A stretch of DNA of 64,000 nucleotides from Bradyrhizobium amphicarpaeae (GCF_002266435.3 NZ_CP029426.2:1580001-1644000), one strand, 5' to 3'; shown: positions 47,142-56,665, counted from the stretch's first letter. Notes: generated from the sequence alone by a model not told the origin. Translations and numbers: made by a program.

Positions 47142-47417
47142 TCAGCGAGCGCTCTTAACCGGCCGGGCGAACACGCGTGCGGCGCGGGCGGCGGCAAGGC
47201 TGAAGCGGGCGGCCGAGCCGAAGAGGTAGCCGGCCTGGAGCGCAATGGCGGCAAAGACCGCAGCCTTCAGGCCTTCGAGGACGCCAAGACTTGTCATCAG
47301 GCTGACCGGAAGTACGGTGAGCACCAGGGCGAATGTGACCGGCAGCAGCACCAGGACGCGAAAGCGTTGGCCCAGCACGGCACCTACCAGAAAGCTGAAG
47401 ATCAAAAGCGCGGTCAT
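47142..47417 (-). CDS. Small membrane protein upstream of the Wzy-like gene
   Basis: The 91 residues from ATG 47417 (GGAG 8 bases upstream; GTG 47426 also possible) contain about three hydrophobic helices (LLIFSFLVGAVLGQ, LVLLPVTFALVLTVLPVSL, AAVFAAIALQAGYLFG). A basic C-terminal tail faces the cytoplasm. It lies 102 bases upstream of the Wzy-like gene, on the same strand. No family recognised, but similar small membrane proteins occur in polysaccharide loci. Confidence 0.65.
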   Translation of the reverse strand: MTALLIFSFLVGAVLGQRFRVLVLLPVTFALVLTVLPVSLMTSLGVLEGLKAAVFAAIALQAGYLFGSAARFSLAAARAARVFARPVKSAR

Positions 47418-47491
47418 CCGAAACACTCCGTGCTTCGGACCCTAAGTTCCCCACCCTAAAAAGACCCTTAAGTCGTATGGCTAAATTTGGC

Positions 47492-48088
47492 CTATTGGCC
47501 GCAATTCGCCAGCAGCGACTGATAGGCCTCCCGCAGGCCGTTCAGGGCCACCACCCCCTTGATCTCGCTGTCGGCCTCCTTGACCACCACCGACAACGAG
47601 GCCGTCGTCTGCCATTTGCCGGCGGCAAAGGCCGAAACCTCGTCGGGCAGCAGCACCGCCGCGCCCGCGGCCGCCATGCTGGCGTCAAAGGTCAGGCTGC
47701 CGCCGCCGCTCGCGGCGATGGTGACCTTGGGACGGCTCCGCGGCGGGAAAGGCCGGATCAGGGCCACCAGCACGTCGATCCTACCCTTTGGGGCACAGCG
47801 GACGATGAGGCCGGCGAAGTCCAGGTCGGATTGAGTGGTGTCCGCGGTCTTGGTGATGGCCGCGAAGCTCTCGCCCTCCTTGCCGCCTTGCGTACGGCTG
47901 AATTTCCAGACGGAAGTGGACGCGGGGGTGGCCACCTCAACAATGGGCGCGCCCTGGCACGAGGACGGCACGCAGGAGCCAGCCCAATCCAAGGGGCGAT
48001 CTGCGCTGCCAAGGAGGGAGCCTGCCAGGAAGGCGAACAGAAGGCCAGACACGACGAAATCCAATCTTGATGGTTCCAACCTTAACAT
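47492..48088 (-). CDS. Exported hypothetical protein near the polysaccharide export gene
   Basis: The protein has 198 residues with an N-terminal hydrophobic segment (FVVSGLLFAFLAGSLLGS). Its mature part is beta-rich with three Cys (GSCVPSSCQGAP near the start, plus RCAPKG and NCGQ elsewhere). No known domain. It is divergent from the Wza-like gene, 240 bases away, and on the same strand as the membrane protein at 47142. Confidence 0.7.
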   Translation of the reverse strand: MLRLEPSRLDFVVSGLLFAFLAGSLLGSADRPLDWAGSCVPSSCQGAPIVEVATPASTSVWKFSRTQGGKEGESFAAITKTADTTQSDLDFAGLIVRCAPKGRIDVLVALIRPFPPRSRPKVTIAASGGGSLTFDASMAAAGAAVLLPDEVSAFAAGKWQTTASLSVVVKEADSEIKGVVALNGLREAYQSLLANCGQ

Positions 48089-48328
48089 GCGGTTGCGAGG
48101 TGAAGACGGCCGGTTGCTAGGGTTCCCCGCAGTCCGCGTGGGCGGGATGCTCGTCGACGCGGCTCACGAGGTACAACAAATAGTCACAAAGGGTTAAACC
48201 AGGCCCCAAAGCGTGGCCTACACGCAACAGTAGCCGGCCGAGTGTGCCGTTAACCAGCGGGAACACTTGTCGCACCACCCCCTAAGCCGTACCAATCTAC
48301 GTCAATTGGGGACTCGCGGGCGACATTC

Positions 48329-49531
48329 ATGCATTTCATTGCCAAGACCAACGTGTTGAAGCCGGCTTTCCTCGTAGCCGCTTTGGCGCTTGGAGCGTGC
48401 TCGACCAATCCCGGCTCCGGACCGCTTACGGACGACGTTAACAACAAGATTCAGACGGAGAACGCCCCGGCCTACGAGCTTGTGCCGCTCAATCCGGCCA
48501 CGGTGAAGATCCTGCACACCCATGAGCCCAAGGGGCTTGCCGGCGTGTTTACCGATCGCCGTCCGCCCGCCAGCATCGTGTTCGGCATCGGCGACGTCGT
48601 CAGCGTCACCATCTTCGAAGCCGCGGCAGGCGGTCTGTTCATCCCGGCGGAAGCCGGCGTCCGTCCGGGCAACTATGTGACGATCCCGGATCAGTCGGTC
48701 GACAATGACGGCTTCATCACGGTGCCCTATGCCGGGCAGATCAAGGCCGCGGGCCGGACGGCGGTGGAAATCCAGCGCTCGATCATCGAAAAGATTGGCA
48801 ACCGCGCCATCGAGCCGCAGGCCGTGGTGTCGATGTCCTCGCAGCGCACCCAACTCATCAGCGTGCTCGGCGAAGTCAATTCGCCGGCGCGTTACCCGGC
48901 GAGCGCGGCGGGCGCCAAGGACAAGGTGCTCGACGCGATTACCCGGGCCGGCGGCATCAAGGGCCAGGGTTTCGAGACCTGGGTCATGCTGGAGCGCGGC
49001 GGAAGGCGGGCCACGGTGCCGTTCGAAAATCTCGTGATGGCGCCCGAGAACAACGTCTATGTGCGCCCCGACGACAGCATTTACGTCTATCGCGAGCAGC
49101 AGAAGTTCATGGCGTTCGGCGGCAGCGGCCAGAGTGGCGAGTTCAACTTCGATGCCTGGCGCATCAACCTCGGCGAAGCCGTCGGCAAGGCCGGTGGTCT
49201 GCTCGATGGTCAGGCGGATCCGTCTTCCGTGTATCTCTATCGCCGCGAGCCGCGCGAGGTCGCTGCCCAGCTCGGCATCGACGTGAGCAAGTACACCTCG
49301 GAGACGATCCCGGTCATCTTCAACGTCAACTTGCGCGATCCGGGCGGCTTCTTCCTGACCACCAAGGTCATGATGAAGAACGGCGACATCATCTATGTCT
49401 CGAACTCGCGCAATGTCGAAACTGCCAAGTTCCTCAACTTCCTGAGGGTGATCATGGCGACCGGCAGCGATGCCGTGAACCTCAGCAACGACGCGCTGAT
49501 CTTCCGCAACAACATCAAGCTGGCGCCGTAG
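48329..49531 (+). CDS. Wza-like polysaccharide export lipoprotein
   Basis: This 400-residue outer membrane protein has a lipobox with lipidated Cys24 (LALGAC), a Poly_export domain (about 85-170: FGIGDVVSVTIFEAA and VDNDGFITVPYAG), and two SLBB-type repeats (ISVLGEVNSPARYP, then a C-terminal one). It forms the outer membrane channel for capsule or exopolysaccharide, partnered by the Wzc-like protein at 52830. A clear terminator hairpin follows. Confidence 0.94.
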   Translation: MHFIAKTNVLKPAFLVAALALGACSTNPGSGPLTDDVNNKIQTENAPAYELVPLNPATVKILHTHEPKGLAGVFTDRRPPASIVFGIGDVVSVTIFEAAAGGLFIPAEAGVRPGNYVTIPDQSVDNDGFITVPYAGQIKAAGRTAVEIQRSIIEKIGNRAIEPQAVVSMSSQRTQLISVLGEVNSPARYPASAAGAKDKVLDAITRAGGIKGQGFETWVMLERGGRRATVPFENLVMAPENNVYVRPDDSIYVYREQQKFMAFGGSGQSGEFNFDAWRINLGEAVGKAGGLLDGQADPSSVYLYRREPREVAAQLGIDVSKYTSETIPVIFNVNLRDPGGFFLTTKVMMKNGDIIYVSNSRNVETAKFLNFLRVIMATGSDAVNLSNDALIFRNNIKLAP

Positions 49532-49556
49532 ACGCCGACTTGATCCACTGAAACCG

Positions 49557-49588
49557 ATGGCACCGGGGCTTTGTCCCGGTGCCATTTT
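49557..49588. terminator. Rho-independent terminator after the wza-like gene
   Basis: ATGGCACCGGG and CCCGGTGCCAT form an 11-base-pair stem with a 7-base loop, followed by TTTT. It lies 25 bases after the export gene stop. Confidence 0.85.
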
Positions 49589-49696
49589 CGTTTAGCGATC
49601 AAAGCGGTCTGCCGGGGCTCCGAGTTCGGGATCTGGATCAAGGCGTTCCTAATGGCGCACCGGTCATCGGTCACCCGCGATGTTGCAAGGGGCTTC

Positions 49697-50278
49697 ATGC
49701 GCTTTCAAACATTTTGCTGCCGTCTGGCTCTCGTCCCGCTCGCCCTCGGGCTTGCACCGGTCAGGACGGTTCTCGGCGCTGCTGCAGAGCTGGGCGTCCG
49801 CCACCGCATCGACGTGATGGTCTCCGCCGAGCCCGAAGCCCCAATTTTGTCGCGCCTCAAGGGAGCCAAGGGCGAGCTGTCCTTTACGGTCCGGCTGTCG
49901 GCAAACTCCAAGGAGAGCAAGTTCTTCGGAATGCTGCGTCCGTCTTTCCCGGAGATCGTTGTCCCCGATGGCGTGGGCCAGCCGCTGGTTCAGCAGACCA
50001 AGCTCTGGGAGGAGGAGGTCTGCCACCAGCGCCGCGGCCTGCCCAAAGTCACGGTTACCCAACTTGGCGGGCATTTCGGCGAGGGGGAGCGGCGGATCGA
50101 GATTTCGGCCATTAACCGGCACATCGGCGTCCTGGTCCCGCCCGATGAATTAACCCCTGGAATAAAACTCGATCCGGGCAGTGACAGCTTTGGGCTATTC
50201 TACGCGTTCCGGGCGCAGACCCGGAACAGCCGTCTCAATGTCGATCTCAAGCTCTATCCGATCGACTGCTTCCTCTAA
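49697..50278 (+). CDS. Exported hypothetical protein in the exopolysaccharide locus
   Basis: The 193 residues from ATG 49697 (AAGGGG 6 bases upstream; ATG 49652 is an alternative) include a signal peptide that ends near VLGAAAEL. The mature part is beta-rich with two Cys (EEVCHQRR and the C-terminal IDCFL). It has no known domain. It sits between the export lipoprotein and the polymerase gene, 29 bases before the latter, so it is probably a periplasmic accessory factor of polymer assembly. Confidence 0.75.
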   Translation: MRFQTFCCRLALVPLALGLAPVRTVLGAAAELGVRHRIDVMVSAEPEAPILSRLKGAKGELSFTVRLSANSKESKFFGMLRPSFPEIVVPDGVGQPLVQQTKLWEEEVCHQRRGLPKVTVTQLGGHFGEGERRIEISAINRHIGVLVPPDELTPGIKLDPGSDSFGLFYAFRAQTRNSRLNVDLKLYPIDCFL

Positions 50279-50307
50279 GCTCAAGCAGCCCGCCTCAAGA
50301 AAGCACG

Positions 50308-51810
50308 ATGCGCCTTTGGCATCCCAACATGGACTGGTTCAGGATTCGCTGGTCATGGAGCCTGCCTGCGGCCTTCCTCCTGTTCTTTGTGGTGGCTGGT
50401 GCGCCGTTCCCGTTCGGCTCGACCAATGATCTGTCGATCGCGTTCTGGTGCCTGTGTCTCGGGACCGCGGTGATCTTCGCGCCGACGCGCGATCTGCGGG
50501 CGCCGCATCTGTGGCTGCTCGCCGGCATCGGCGTGATCGTTGTGGCCTACGCGTTCGTGCTGCACGAGCAGCTCTCCGATCATCCCTGGGTCGCGCCGTT
50601 CCAGCCGATCTGGAAGCAGGCCTCGGATCTCCTCGGCGTGCCAATCGCTCCGTCTGCGTCGATCGTGAAGAACGAGGCGTTCTTTGCGCTCGGCGCGCCG
50701 CTTGCCAACATCCTCGCCATCGTCCTCGGCATCACCGTCGGGGCGAACCGCGATCGTGCCCGCCGCATGCTATGGGTGATCGCAATTTCAGGCGCGGCTT
50801 ACGCCCTCTACGGCGTGCTCTCGTTCCTGATTGAGCCCACCATGATCCTGTGGCGGGACAAGACCGCCTATCTCGGCAGCGTCACCGGCACCTTCATCAA
50901 CCGCAACACGGCGGCGGCCTATTTCGGCTCCTGCGCGGTGATATGGATGCTGCTGCTCCTGGAGGATGTCCGCCGCCGGCTTCCTGAGCGGCACATCGAA
51001 TGGCGGCGTCTGTCGCTAGATCTGCATACGATCCCGCCAAGACAAATCCTTCCGCAGCTCGGCTGCGTCCTGATCTGCCTGATGGCGATGTTCATGACGG
51101 GATCGCGCGCCGGCGTCGGCCTGTCGCTGCTCGCGATGATAGTGGCGTTTACGCTGTTCTCGCGGAAAGACCTGCCCCCGCGCACCGGCATCTGGATCTC
51201 CCTCGGCTCCGGAATCGCCGTCGCGCTCGGCTTGCTGCAGCTCCTGGGCGGCCGCGTCTCCAGCCGCTTCGATAGCAATGGCTTGGTCGACGAGGGCCGC
51301 ATCGAGGCCTGGAAATCGACCCTTCGGATCATCGGCGACAATCCCTGGTTCGGCACCGGCATGGGCACCTTCCAATGGGCATTCCCGCCCTACCGCAGCC
51401 CCAACATCTCGATTCGCGGCGTCTGGGATGCCGCGCATTCGACCCCGCTGGAACTTGCCTCCGAGGTGGGCATTCCCTTGGCGCTGCTGGTGGCGCTGGG
51501 CTGGGGCATCATGCTGCTGGTGTTGGCCAGGGGCGTGTTCGGCCGGCGGCGGGACGTCATCATCCCGCTGGCGGCTGTGGCGACCGCGACGCTGTCGCTG
51601 CTGCATTCGTGCCTCGACTTCACGTTGCAGGTGCCCGGCTACAGCATTCCATTCTTTGCGCTTTTCGGCGCGGGCCTGGCGCAGTCCTTCCGGACCAAGG
51701 AGATCCGCCCCGTGGCGGAGACGGACGCCACCAGCCGGCGAGGCAAGGGCCACCAGACAACCGCGGGCGCGGCCCCGAGCCGGGCGCCTCAGTTTCACAA
51801 AACTGTCTAG
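50308..51810 (+). CDS. O-antigen ligase/polymerase family protein
   Basis: The protein has 500 residues and about 11 transmembrane helices, with the Wzy_C signature. The loop GTFINRNTAAAYFG and the large periplasmic loop with DNPWFGTGMGTFQWAFP are diagnostic. It should polymerise exported repeat units at the periplasmic face. The C-terminus is a polar, Arg/Thr/Ala-rich cytoplasmic tail. The gene is 29 bases after the exported protein and is probably co-transcribed. Confidence 0.93.
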   Translation: MRLWHPNMDWFRIRWSWSLPAAFLLFFVVAGAPFPFGSTNDLSIAFWCLCLGTAVIFAPTRDLRAPHLWLLAGIGVIVVAYAFVLHEQLSDHPWVAPFQPIWKQASDLLGVPIAPSASIVKNEAFFALGAPLANILAIVLGITVGANRDRARRMLWVIAISGAAYALYGVLSFLIEPTMILWRDKTAYLGSVTGTFINRNTAAAYFGSCAVIWMLLLLEDVRRRLPERHIEWRRLSLDLHTIPPRQILPQLGCVLICLMAMFMTGSRAGVGLSLLAMIVAFTLFSRKDLPPRTGIWISLGSGIAVALGLLQLLGGRVSSRFDSNGLVDEGRIEAWKSTLRIIGDNPWFGTGMGTFQWAFPPYRSPNISIRGVWDAAHSTPLELASEVGIPLALLVALGWGIMLLVLARGVFGRRRDVIIPLAAVATATLSLLHSCLDFTLQVPGYSIPFFALFGAGLAQSFRTKEIRPVAETDATSRRGKGHQTTAGAAPSRAPQFHKTV

Positions 51811-51952
51811 ATTCGAAGCACTTGCGCCGTTTACGAAGTCTTTAGAATAAGTGGACAGCTCTTCTCTCTTCCGCTAGTTTCCAGCAAAGAGCACAGCCAT
51901 TTGCCCGGGCCGAGGAAGCATATCGGGGCAGCCGATTTTTGGAGGTTTGTTT

Positions 51953-52567
51953 ATGAGCGTTGTCACGATTGCGCTTCGCATGGCTGCCGCTGCGGCCCTC
52001 GCCGCGACCATCTCGGCGGCCGCCTGTGCCGCCGTTTACCCGCCGCAGCGCCAGCTGCCGGCCACCGTCATTTCCGACTTCAAGACCGCCCCCAGTAGCC
52101 TGTTGCAGCAATATCCGACCGGGGGCCCGCAGCTGATCTCGCGCGTGCGCGACCTCGGTGCCTCCGATCCGACCACCCTTCCAGGCCTGATAGCGCTCCT
52201 GAAGGATCCCGCGACCACCAAGGACCAGATGCGCGGCATCGTCGCCGGCCTCGCCCAGGTCGCCCGCATGGCCGCCCAGTCCGATCAGGCCTATGCCAAT
52301 GAGATCCAGGCCGCGATCGCCGGCACTGGCAATGCCGACGTGATCGCCGCCTACCAGGCCGCGACCGGCGACGTCGCGATCGCCGCGACCGGCGGCGGTG
52401 CGGGCGGCGGCGGAACCGGCGCAGGCGGTCCGACCGGTAGCGGTTTTCCCACTGGCGGCGGTGGTAGCACTCTGATCCGCTTTGGCAATAACACCTCAAG
52501 TAACATCGCGCCCAATGGCGGCAGCGGCGGAGTTGGCAGCACCACTAATAGCGTCAGCGGGCGCTGA
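51953..52567 (+). CDS. Exported Gly-rich protein
   Basis: The 204 residues from ATG 51953 (GGAGG 7 bases upstream) have a signal peptide ending near SAAACAAV. There is a helical repeat-like middle (LISRVRDLGASDPTTLPGLI, VAGLAQVARMAAQSD) and a C-terminal third of Gly/Thr/Ser repeats (GGGAGGGGTGAGG). No catalytic motif. It may be a structural or matrix-associated protein of the exopolysaccharide locus. A strong terminator follows. Confidence 0.8.
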   Translation: MSVVTIALRMAAAAALAATISAAACAAVYPPQRQLPATVISDFKTAPSSLLQQYPTGGPQLISRVRDLGASDPTTLPGLIALLKDPATTKDQMRGIVAGLAQVARMAAQSDQAYANEIQAAIAGTGNADVIAAYQAATGDVAIAATGGGAGGGGTGAGGPTGSGFPTGGGGSTLIRFGNNTSSNIAPNGGSGGVGSTTNSVSGR

Positions 52568-52600
52568 CGGGAACCGCGCATGCGGCAATGAAACCTCACG

Positions 52601-52631
52601 AAAGCGGCGCCGGCAGCGCCGCTTTTTCTTT
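52601..52631. terminator. Rho-independent terminator after the Gly-rich gene
   Basis: AAAGCGGCGC and GCGCCGCTTT form a 10-base-pair stem around CGGCA, followed by TTCTTTTTT. It closes the export/polymerase transcript and separates it from the Wzc-like gene, which has its own promoter region at 52640-52829. Confidence 0.88.
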
Positions 52632-52829
52632 TTTGCCATTAAGCGTCCTGCAAAAAGTCGCGTAAGTCGCGCGTTGCAGTGCATCCAGTGCGTTCAATTG
52701 GAGGCAGGTTTGTGCTAAGTCCCGCGAAGTGCGGTAGCTTGGTATCCGGGTTTGTACCGATGGCCGGCGGTGGTTTTGGTTAGCATTGATCCCAAGCCAA
52801 CAGATCGATCCATTTTCAGGAATTGCTAG

Positions 52830-55136
52830 ATGTTGCAGGTGAACAAGCCGACCTCGGAGATTAACCGTGATTTTGCCGAGGCCGATGGCTCAGCTTTGCA
52901 GTCGCTGAGTTCGTATTTCGAGATCATCAGGCGCCAGTTCCCGACTATCGTCGCGATCGTCTCTGCCTGCGTGATCCTAGCGGTGCTCTATCTCTTTACC
53001 GCGGCGCCGCTGTTCACCTCTACAGCTTCGATGGTGATCGACACGCGCAAGGTGCAGCTGTTCCAGCAGCAATCTGTGCTCGGCGACATTGCGGTAGATT
53101 CCGCCACGGTGGAGACCCAGGTGGAAATTCTGAAATCCGAGAACATCAGCCTCGCAGTGATTAGAGACCTTCATCTAATCGAAGATCCAGAGTTCACCGG
53201 CTCAGGCGGCGGCCTCTTGGGGTCGGTCATTGGGCTCGTCGCAGGCATTTTTTCAGATGGCAGCGTATCATCCGAATTCGAGCTGACCCGCAGGGCGCTT
53301 GAGCGGTTTGAGAAGAACCGCACGGTCAAGCGGCTCGGGCTTACGTACGTTATGGAGATCGGTTTCACTTCGAAGGATCCGGCGAAGGCAGCTAGGATCG
53401 CCAACGCAATCGCGGACGCGTATGTTGTTGACCAGCTTGAAGCGAAATACCAAGCAACGCGGCGGGCGAGCGTTTGGCTGCAGGACCGTATTAAAGAGCT
53501 GCGTACCCAAGCATCGGCCGCACAAAAGGCGGTGGTCGATTTCAAGAGTGCTAACAACATCGTCGATACTGGCGGGCGGCTCATGAACGAGCAGCAGCTT
53601 GCGGAGGTTAACAGTCAGCTCATAATGGCGCATGCGGCTACCGCTGAGGCGAAGGCGAGGCTCGATCGGGCTAACGACATCGTTAAGCAGGAGATCCCGG
53701 ATGCCTCCGTGGCCGATGCGCTGAAGAACGAAACCATTGTCAAATTGCGCGCGCAATATGTGGACATGGCCTCCAAGGAATCGATCTGGTCGGCTAGATA
53801 TGGCTCCGATCACCTAGCCGCTGTGAACCTGCGCAACCAAATGGCGGAAATCAAAAAGAACATTGCGGCCGAACTAAAGCGCATCCAGGAATCCTACAAG
53901 AGTGACTACGATATCGCAGTGACACGGGAGGAGGCCATTAAGACGAGCCTCGCCAACGTCGTCTCGGAGTCGCAACTAACCAACCAAGCTCAAGTCCAAC
54001 TCCGTGAGCTCGAGAGCAACGCGCAGTCTTATCAGGCGATGTATGATAATTTTCTCCAGCGCTATATGGAATCAGTACAGCAGCAATCTTTCCCGATCAC
54101 CGAAGCGCGGATTATTAGCGCGGCGACGACTCCGCTGAAGAAGAGCTCTCCGAAAGCGCTAATTGTCCTTGCTGGAGCACTGATGGGAGGCTTAATGTTG
54201 AGTTTCGGCGTCGCCCTGGCGCGAGAACTCACCGATAAGGTGTTCCGCACCACCGGCCAAGTGGAGGAGGAACTAGGCACGAACTGCATCGCCATTCTTC
54301 CCGCGCTTAGAGAGGCAGCGTCGCCCGGGATGCTATCCAATAGGTTCTCGACGTCATTCCGGAGCAATGCCAACGAACGAACCCGCGATCTCGAGGTTTC
54401 GGGCTCGAAGGGCAATCCCCAGCCTGACATGCTACGCTATGTGGTTGAAAAGCCCCTCTCGCGTTTTGCAGAAGCTGTTCGCTCCTTGAAGGTGGCTGTC
54501 GATCTTAACTCGATCGTGCGCGAAAACCGCGTGCTGGCGGTTACCTCGACTTTGCCGAATGAAGGCAAGAGCACGCTTTCGTCAAATCTTGCACAACTCA
54601 TCGCCCATGGCGGCGCGCGGGTAATATTGGTCGATGCTGATTTGCGCAACCCCTCGCTATCACGCGCCGTGGCGCCGGACGCGAGGAGTGGCCTTGTAGA
54701 CGTGGTTGCGCAGAAGGTGCAGCTCGATGAAGCGTTGATCATCGATCCCGAGACGAAGCTGTCGATTCTGCCTTCCGGCATCACCTCGAAGCTCCTGCAC
54801 ACTAACGAAATTCTCGCCTCGAAAGCGATGCATGCGCTAGTCACGCAGCTGCGGTCGAAATTCGACTATGTGGTGCTGGACATGCCGCCGATGGCGCCGG
54901 TGGTTGATGTGCGTGTCACCTCTTCCTTCGTCGATTCATACGTCTTCGTTGTGGAATGGGGCAAGACTAAGATCGACGTAGTGCGGCATAACATGCGCGG
55001 TTCGCCGGAAATTCAGGATAAACTGCTTGGAGTGGTTCTAAATAAAGCGGATACCAAGGCGCTGGCGCGCTATGAATCGTATCACGGTCGCTATTACTAT
55101 CAGAAGTACTATGCCCGGTATGGTTATGTGGAGTAG
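52830..55136 (+). CDS. Wzc/ExoP-like polysaccharide tyrosine autokinase
   Basis: The protein has 768 residues. The N-terminal Wzz part has helices at about 38-60 and 445-465 around a long periplasmic coiled-coil domain. The cytoplasmic BY-kinase has Walker A STLPNEGKSTLS near 576, Walker A' VILVDADLRNP, and Walker B YVVLDMPPM near 681. The C-terminal Tyr-rich tail (YHGRYYYQKYYARYGY) is autophosphorylated in this family. It controls chain length and export with the Wza-like protein. Codon use here is less GC-rich than in the upstream genes. Confidence 0.94.
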   Translation: MLQVNKPTSEINRDFAEADGSALQSLSSYFEIIRRQFPTIVAIVSACVILAVLYLFTAAPLFTSTASMVIDTRKVQLFQQQSVLGDIAVDSATVETQVEILKSENISLAVIRDLHLIEDPEFTGSGGGLLGSVIGLVAGIFSDGSVSSEFELTRRALERFEKNRTVKRLGLTYVMEIGFTSKDPAKAARIANAIADAYVVDQLEAKYQATRRASVWLQDRIKELRTQASAAQKAVVDFKSANNIVDTGGRLMNEQQLAEVNSQLIMAHAATAEAKARLDRANDIVKQEIPDASVADALKNETIVKLRAQYVDMASKESIWSARYGSDHLAAVNLRNQMAEIKKNIAAELKRIQESYKSDYDIAVTREEAIKTSLANVVSESQLTNQAQVQLRELESNAQSYQAMYDNFLQRYMESVQQQSFPITEARIISAATTPLKKSSPKALIVLAGALMGGLMLSFGVALARELTDKVFRTTGQVEEELGTNCIAILPALREAASPGMLSNRFSTSFRSNANERTRDLEVSGSKGNPQPDMLRYVVEKPLSRFAEAVRSLKVAVDLNSIVRENRVLAVTSTLPNEGKSTLSSNLAQLIAHGGARVILVDADLRNPSLSRAVAPDARSGLVDVVAQKVQLDEALIIDPETKLSILPSGITSKLLHTNEILASKAMHALVTQLRSKFDYVVLDMPPMAPVVDVRVTSSFVDSYVFVVEWGKTKIDVVRHNMRGSPEIQDKLLGVVLNKADTKALARYESYHGRYYYQKYYARYGYVE

Positions 55137-55869
55137 CACGCGGCTTACGCTTCAGCCGCTTGCTGTCGCCGCGCTTTGTTGGTCGATTACCGTTCTGCCA
55201 AGTTTTCGAGCTGCTGCGCCGGTGCGAGACATCACTCAGCGAATGATAATCGACGACCGCTTTCGGCCTGGAAGCTTGAGTGTTATGCTGACGCAACTAG
55301 AGGCAGAGCCGGAGCAGGCAGTCCTGCGATCCAACATGGCTCGGGCGGAGGCTCTTGTGAGCATTCGACGAGCCGAAGGTGTTGCGAATCTCGAGTCCGG
55401 CATCGATATCGACGAGGTACAGGAACGCGCCGAGCGGAAGGCGCGCAAGTCTCTTGCACTTAACCCATCAGACTCCTTTCTTTGGTTAATGCTATATTCC
55501 GTAGCGTCGGCGCGGAGGGGTACTGACGTTGGCAATGTCCATTACGTTAATGCGTCCTATTTCGCTGGACCGCATGAGGGATGGATTGCCCTGAGTAGAA
55601 ATCGGCTTGGGCTTTCGATTTTTCCGATCCTCGACCCTTCTGTACAGCAGCTAATTGTTTCCGAATTCGCAGAGCTGGTGGATGCAGGATTTGTAGAGAT
55701 CCCAGCGACGAATCTGATGGGTGTGGGATGGGAGGAACGGGAACGACTGCTCAACGCTCTGCGGCATGTCGACCCTGCATCGAAGAAGCGCCTTTATAAG
55801 CGCCTCCGCCAGGATGGTGTCAAAGTTGCGATTCCTGGTGTTGAAGAAGAGGAGAGACCATGGCCATAA
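55126..55869 (+). CDS. Exported exopolysaccharide-linked hypothetical protein
   Basis: The 247 residues from ATG 55126 (55111 and 55120 are alternatives; none has a clear ribosome site) overlap the last bases of the Wzc gene. There is a signal-like N-terminus (LQPLAVAALCWSITVLPSF), then a helical body with LNPSDSFLWLMLYSVASA and ASYFAGPHEGWIALSRNRLG. The pattern looks like a remote relative of the protein at 43429. Function unknown; probably acts with the polymer export system. Confidence 0.7.
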   Translation: MWSSTRLTLQPLAVAALCWSITVLPSFRAAAPVRDITQRMIIDDRFRPGSLSVMLTQLEAEPEQAVLRSNMARAEALVSIRRAEGVANLESGIDIDEVQERAERKARKSLALNPSDSFLWLMLYSVASARRGTDVGNVHYVNASYFAGPHEGWIALSRNRLGLSIFPILDPSVQQLIVSEFAELVDAGFVEIPATNLMGVGWEERERLLNALRHVDPASKKRLYKRLRQDGVKVAIPGVEEEERPWP

Positions 55870-56246
55870 TATGTTATCGCCTCCTGCTTGCGTTAGCTAT
55901 CCTCTTCGCGAGCGTTATTCCATCTGCAAGTTCCGATCAAGCTGGACCAAGATTAACGTTGCAAGGACCTGCTGATCAGTCAAACACTTCTATCATCCGC
56001 GATGCGCTTGGGCGTCCTTGTCTCGATATAGAGGCGGCCGCGCGAAAGGAGACAATTGATCCACAGGTCTTGGATCACGTAGTCAGTATCAAGAACAATT
56101 GCTCGCGCGCCATCCAGGTAAAAGCTTGTTACGCCAATTCTGAGCACTGCAGCAAACTTGTCCTTTCGCCATATAAGCGTGTCGATACTATTCTGGGATC
56201 AATGCGAGGGGTGAAGATCTTTCGATATACTATCTATCAAAAATGA
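55860..56246 (+). CDS. Exported small hypothetical protein
   Basis: The protein has 128 residues with a signal peptide (LLLALAILFASVIPSASS). It has four Cys (RPCLDI, NNCSRA, KACYAN, HCSKL), likely two disulfides, and ends in a basic beta-hairpin. The start overlaps the previous gene by 10 bases, so it is translated with it. No family recognised. It is the last gene before the IS nest. Confidence 0.75.
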   Translation: MAIICYRLLLALAILFASVIPSASSDQAGPRLTLQGPADQSNTSIIRDALGRPCLDIEAAARKETIDPQVLDHVVSIKNNCSRAIQVKACYANSEHCSKLVLSPYKRVDTILGSMRGVKIFRYTIYQK

Positions 56247-56449
56247 GTGTGGCAGCTTGATCGGTTCTACGCTTGGGTTTGGCTACGTAGCAAGCCGTCA
56301 ACAAGAATGCTGGCAGGCAATTTGAGTGACTGCTGGTCATGATCGGTGAGAGCTAAACAGCTGCGCGCACCAAGTTGCCGCATGCCGTGCTGCCTAAATC
56401 TTGGAAAATTATGCGAGATTGTTCGCAAAGACAGAGAGTATAATTCTCC

Positions 56450-56665
56450 ACCAGGCATCGTTGATTGGGGCGCCTCGGCAAGGTTCAGTGCTAAAAAAGC
56501 GCCCGAAGAAACACGATCTAACGCGCGATGGCGCTTCGCTGATACTTTGCCCACTGGGCTCGCGGCCGGGCGACCTCCGGTCGATCGCGTTCGCCAGCCG
56601 CCATCTTGAAGCTGAGCTTATCGGCATGCACAAAGTCCCACAACGATTCGTGGTCGACCTGAGAC
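56450..56665 (-). pseudogene. Older IS630 transposase remnant, C-terminal side
   Basis: Read on the minus strand, a frame from 56654 downwards encodes SLWDFVHADKLSFKMAAGE and further RPEVARPRAQWAKYQ, which is the middle of IS630-family transposases. It ends at a TAG (56518-56520), and a decayed similarity seems to continue to about 56450. It continues, in sense and order, the fragment on the far side of the inserted element. The left end of the old element is not identified. Confidence 0.75.
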
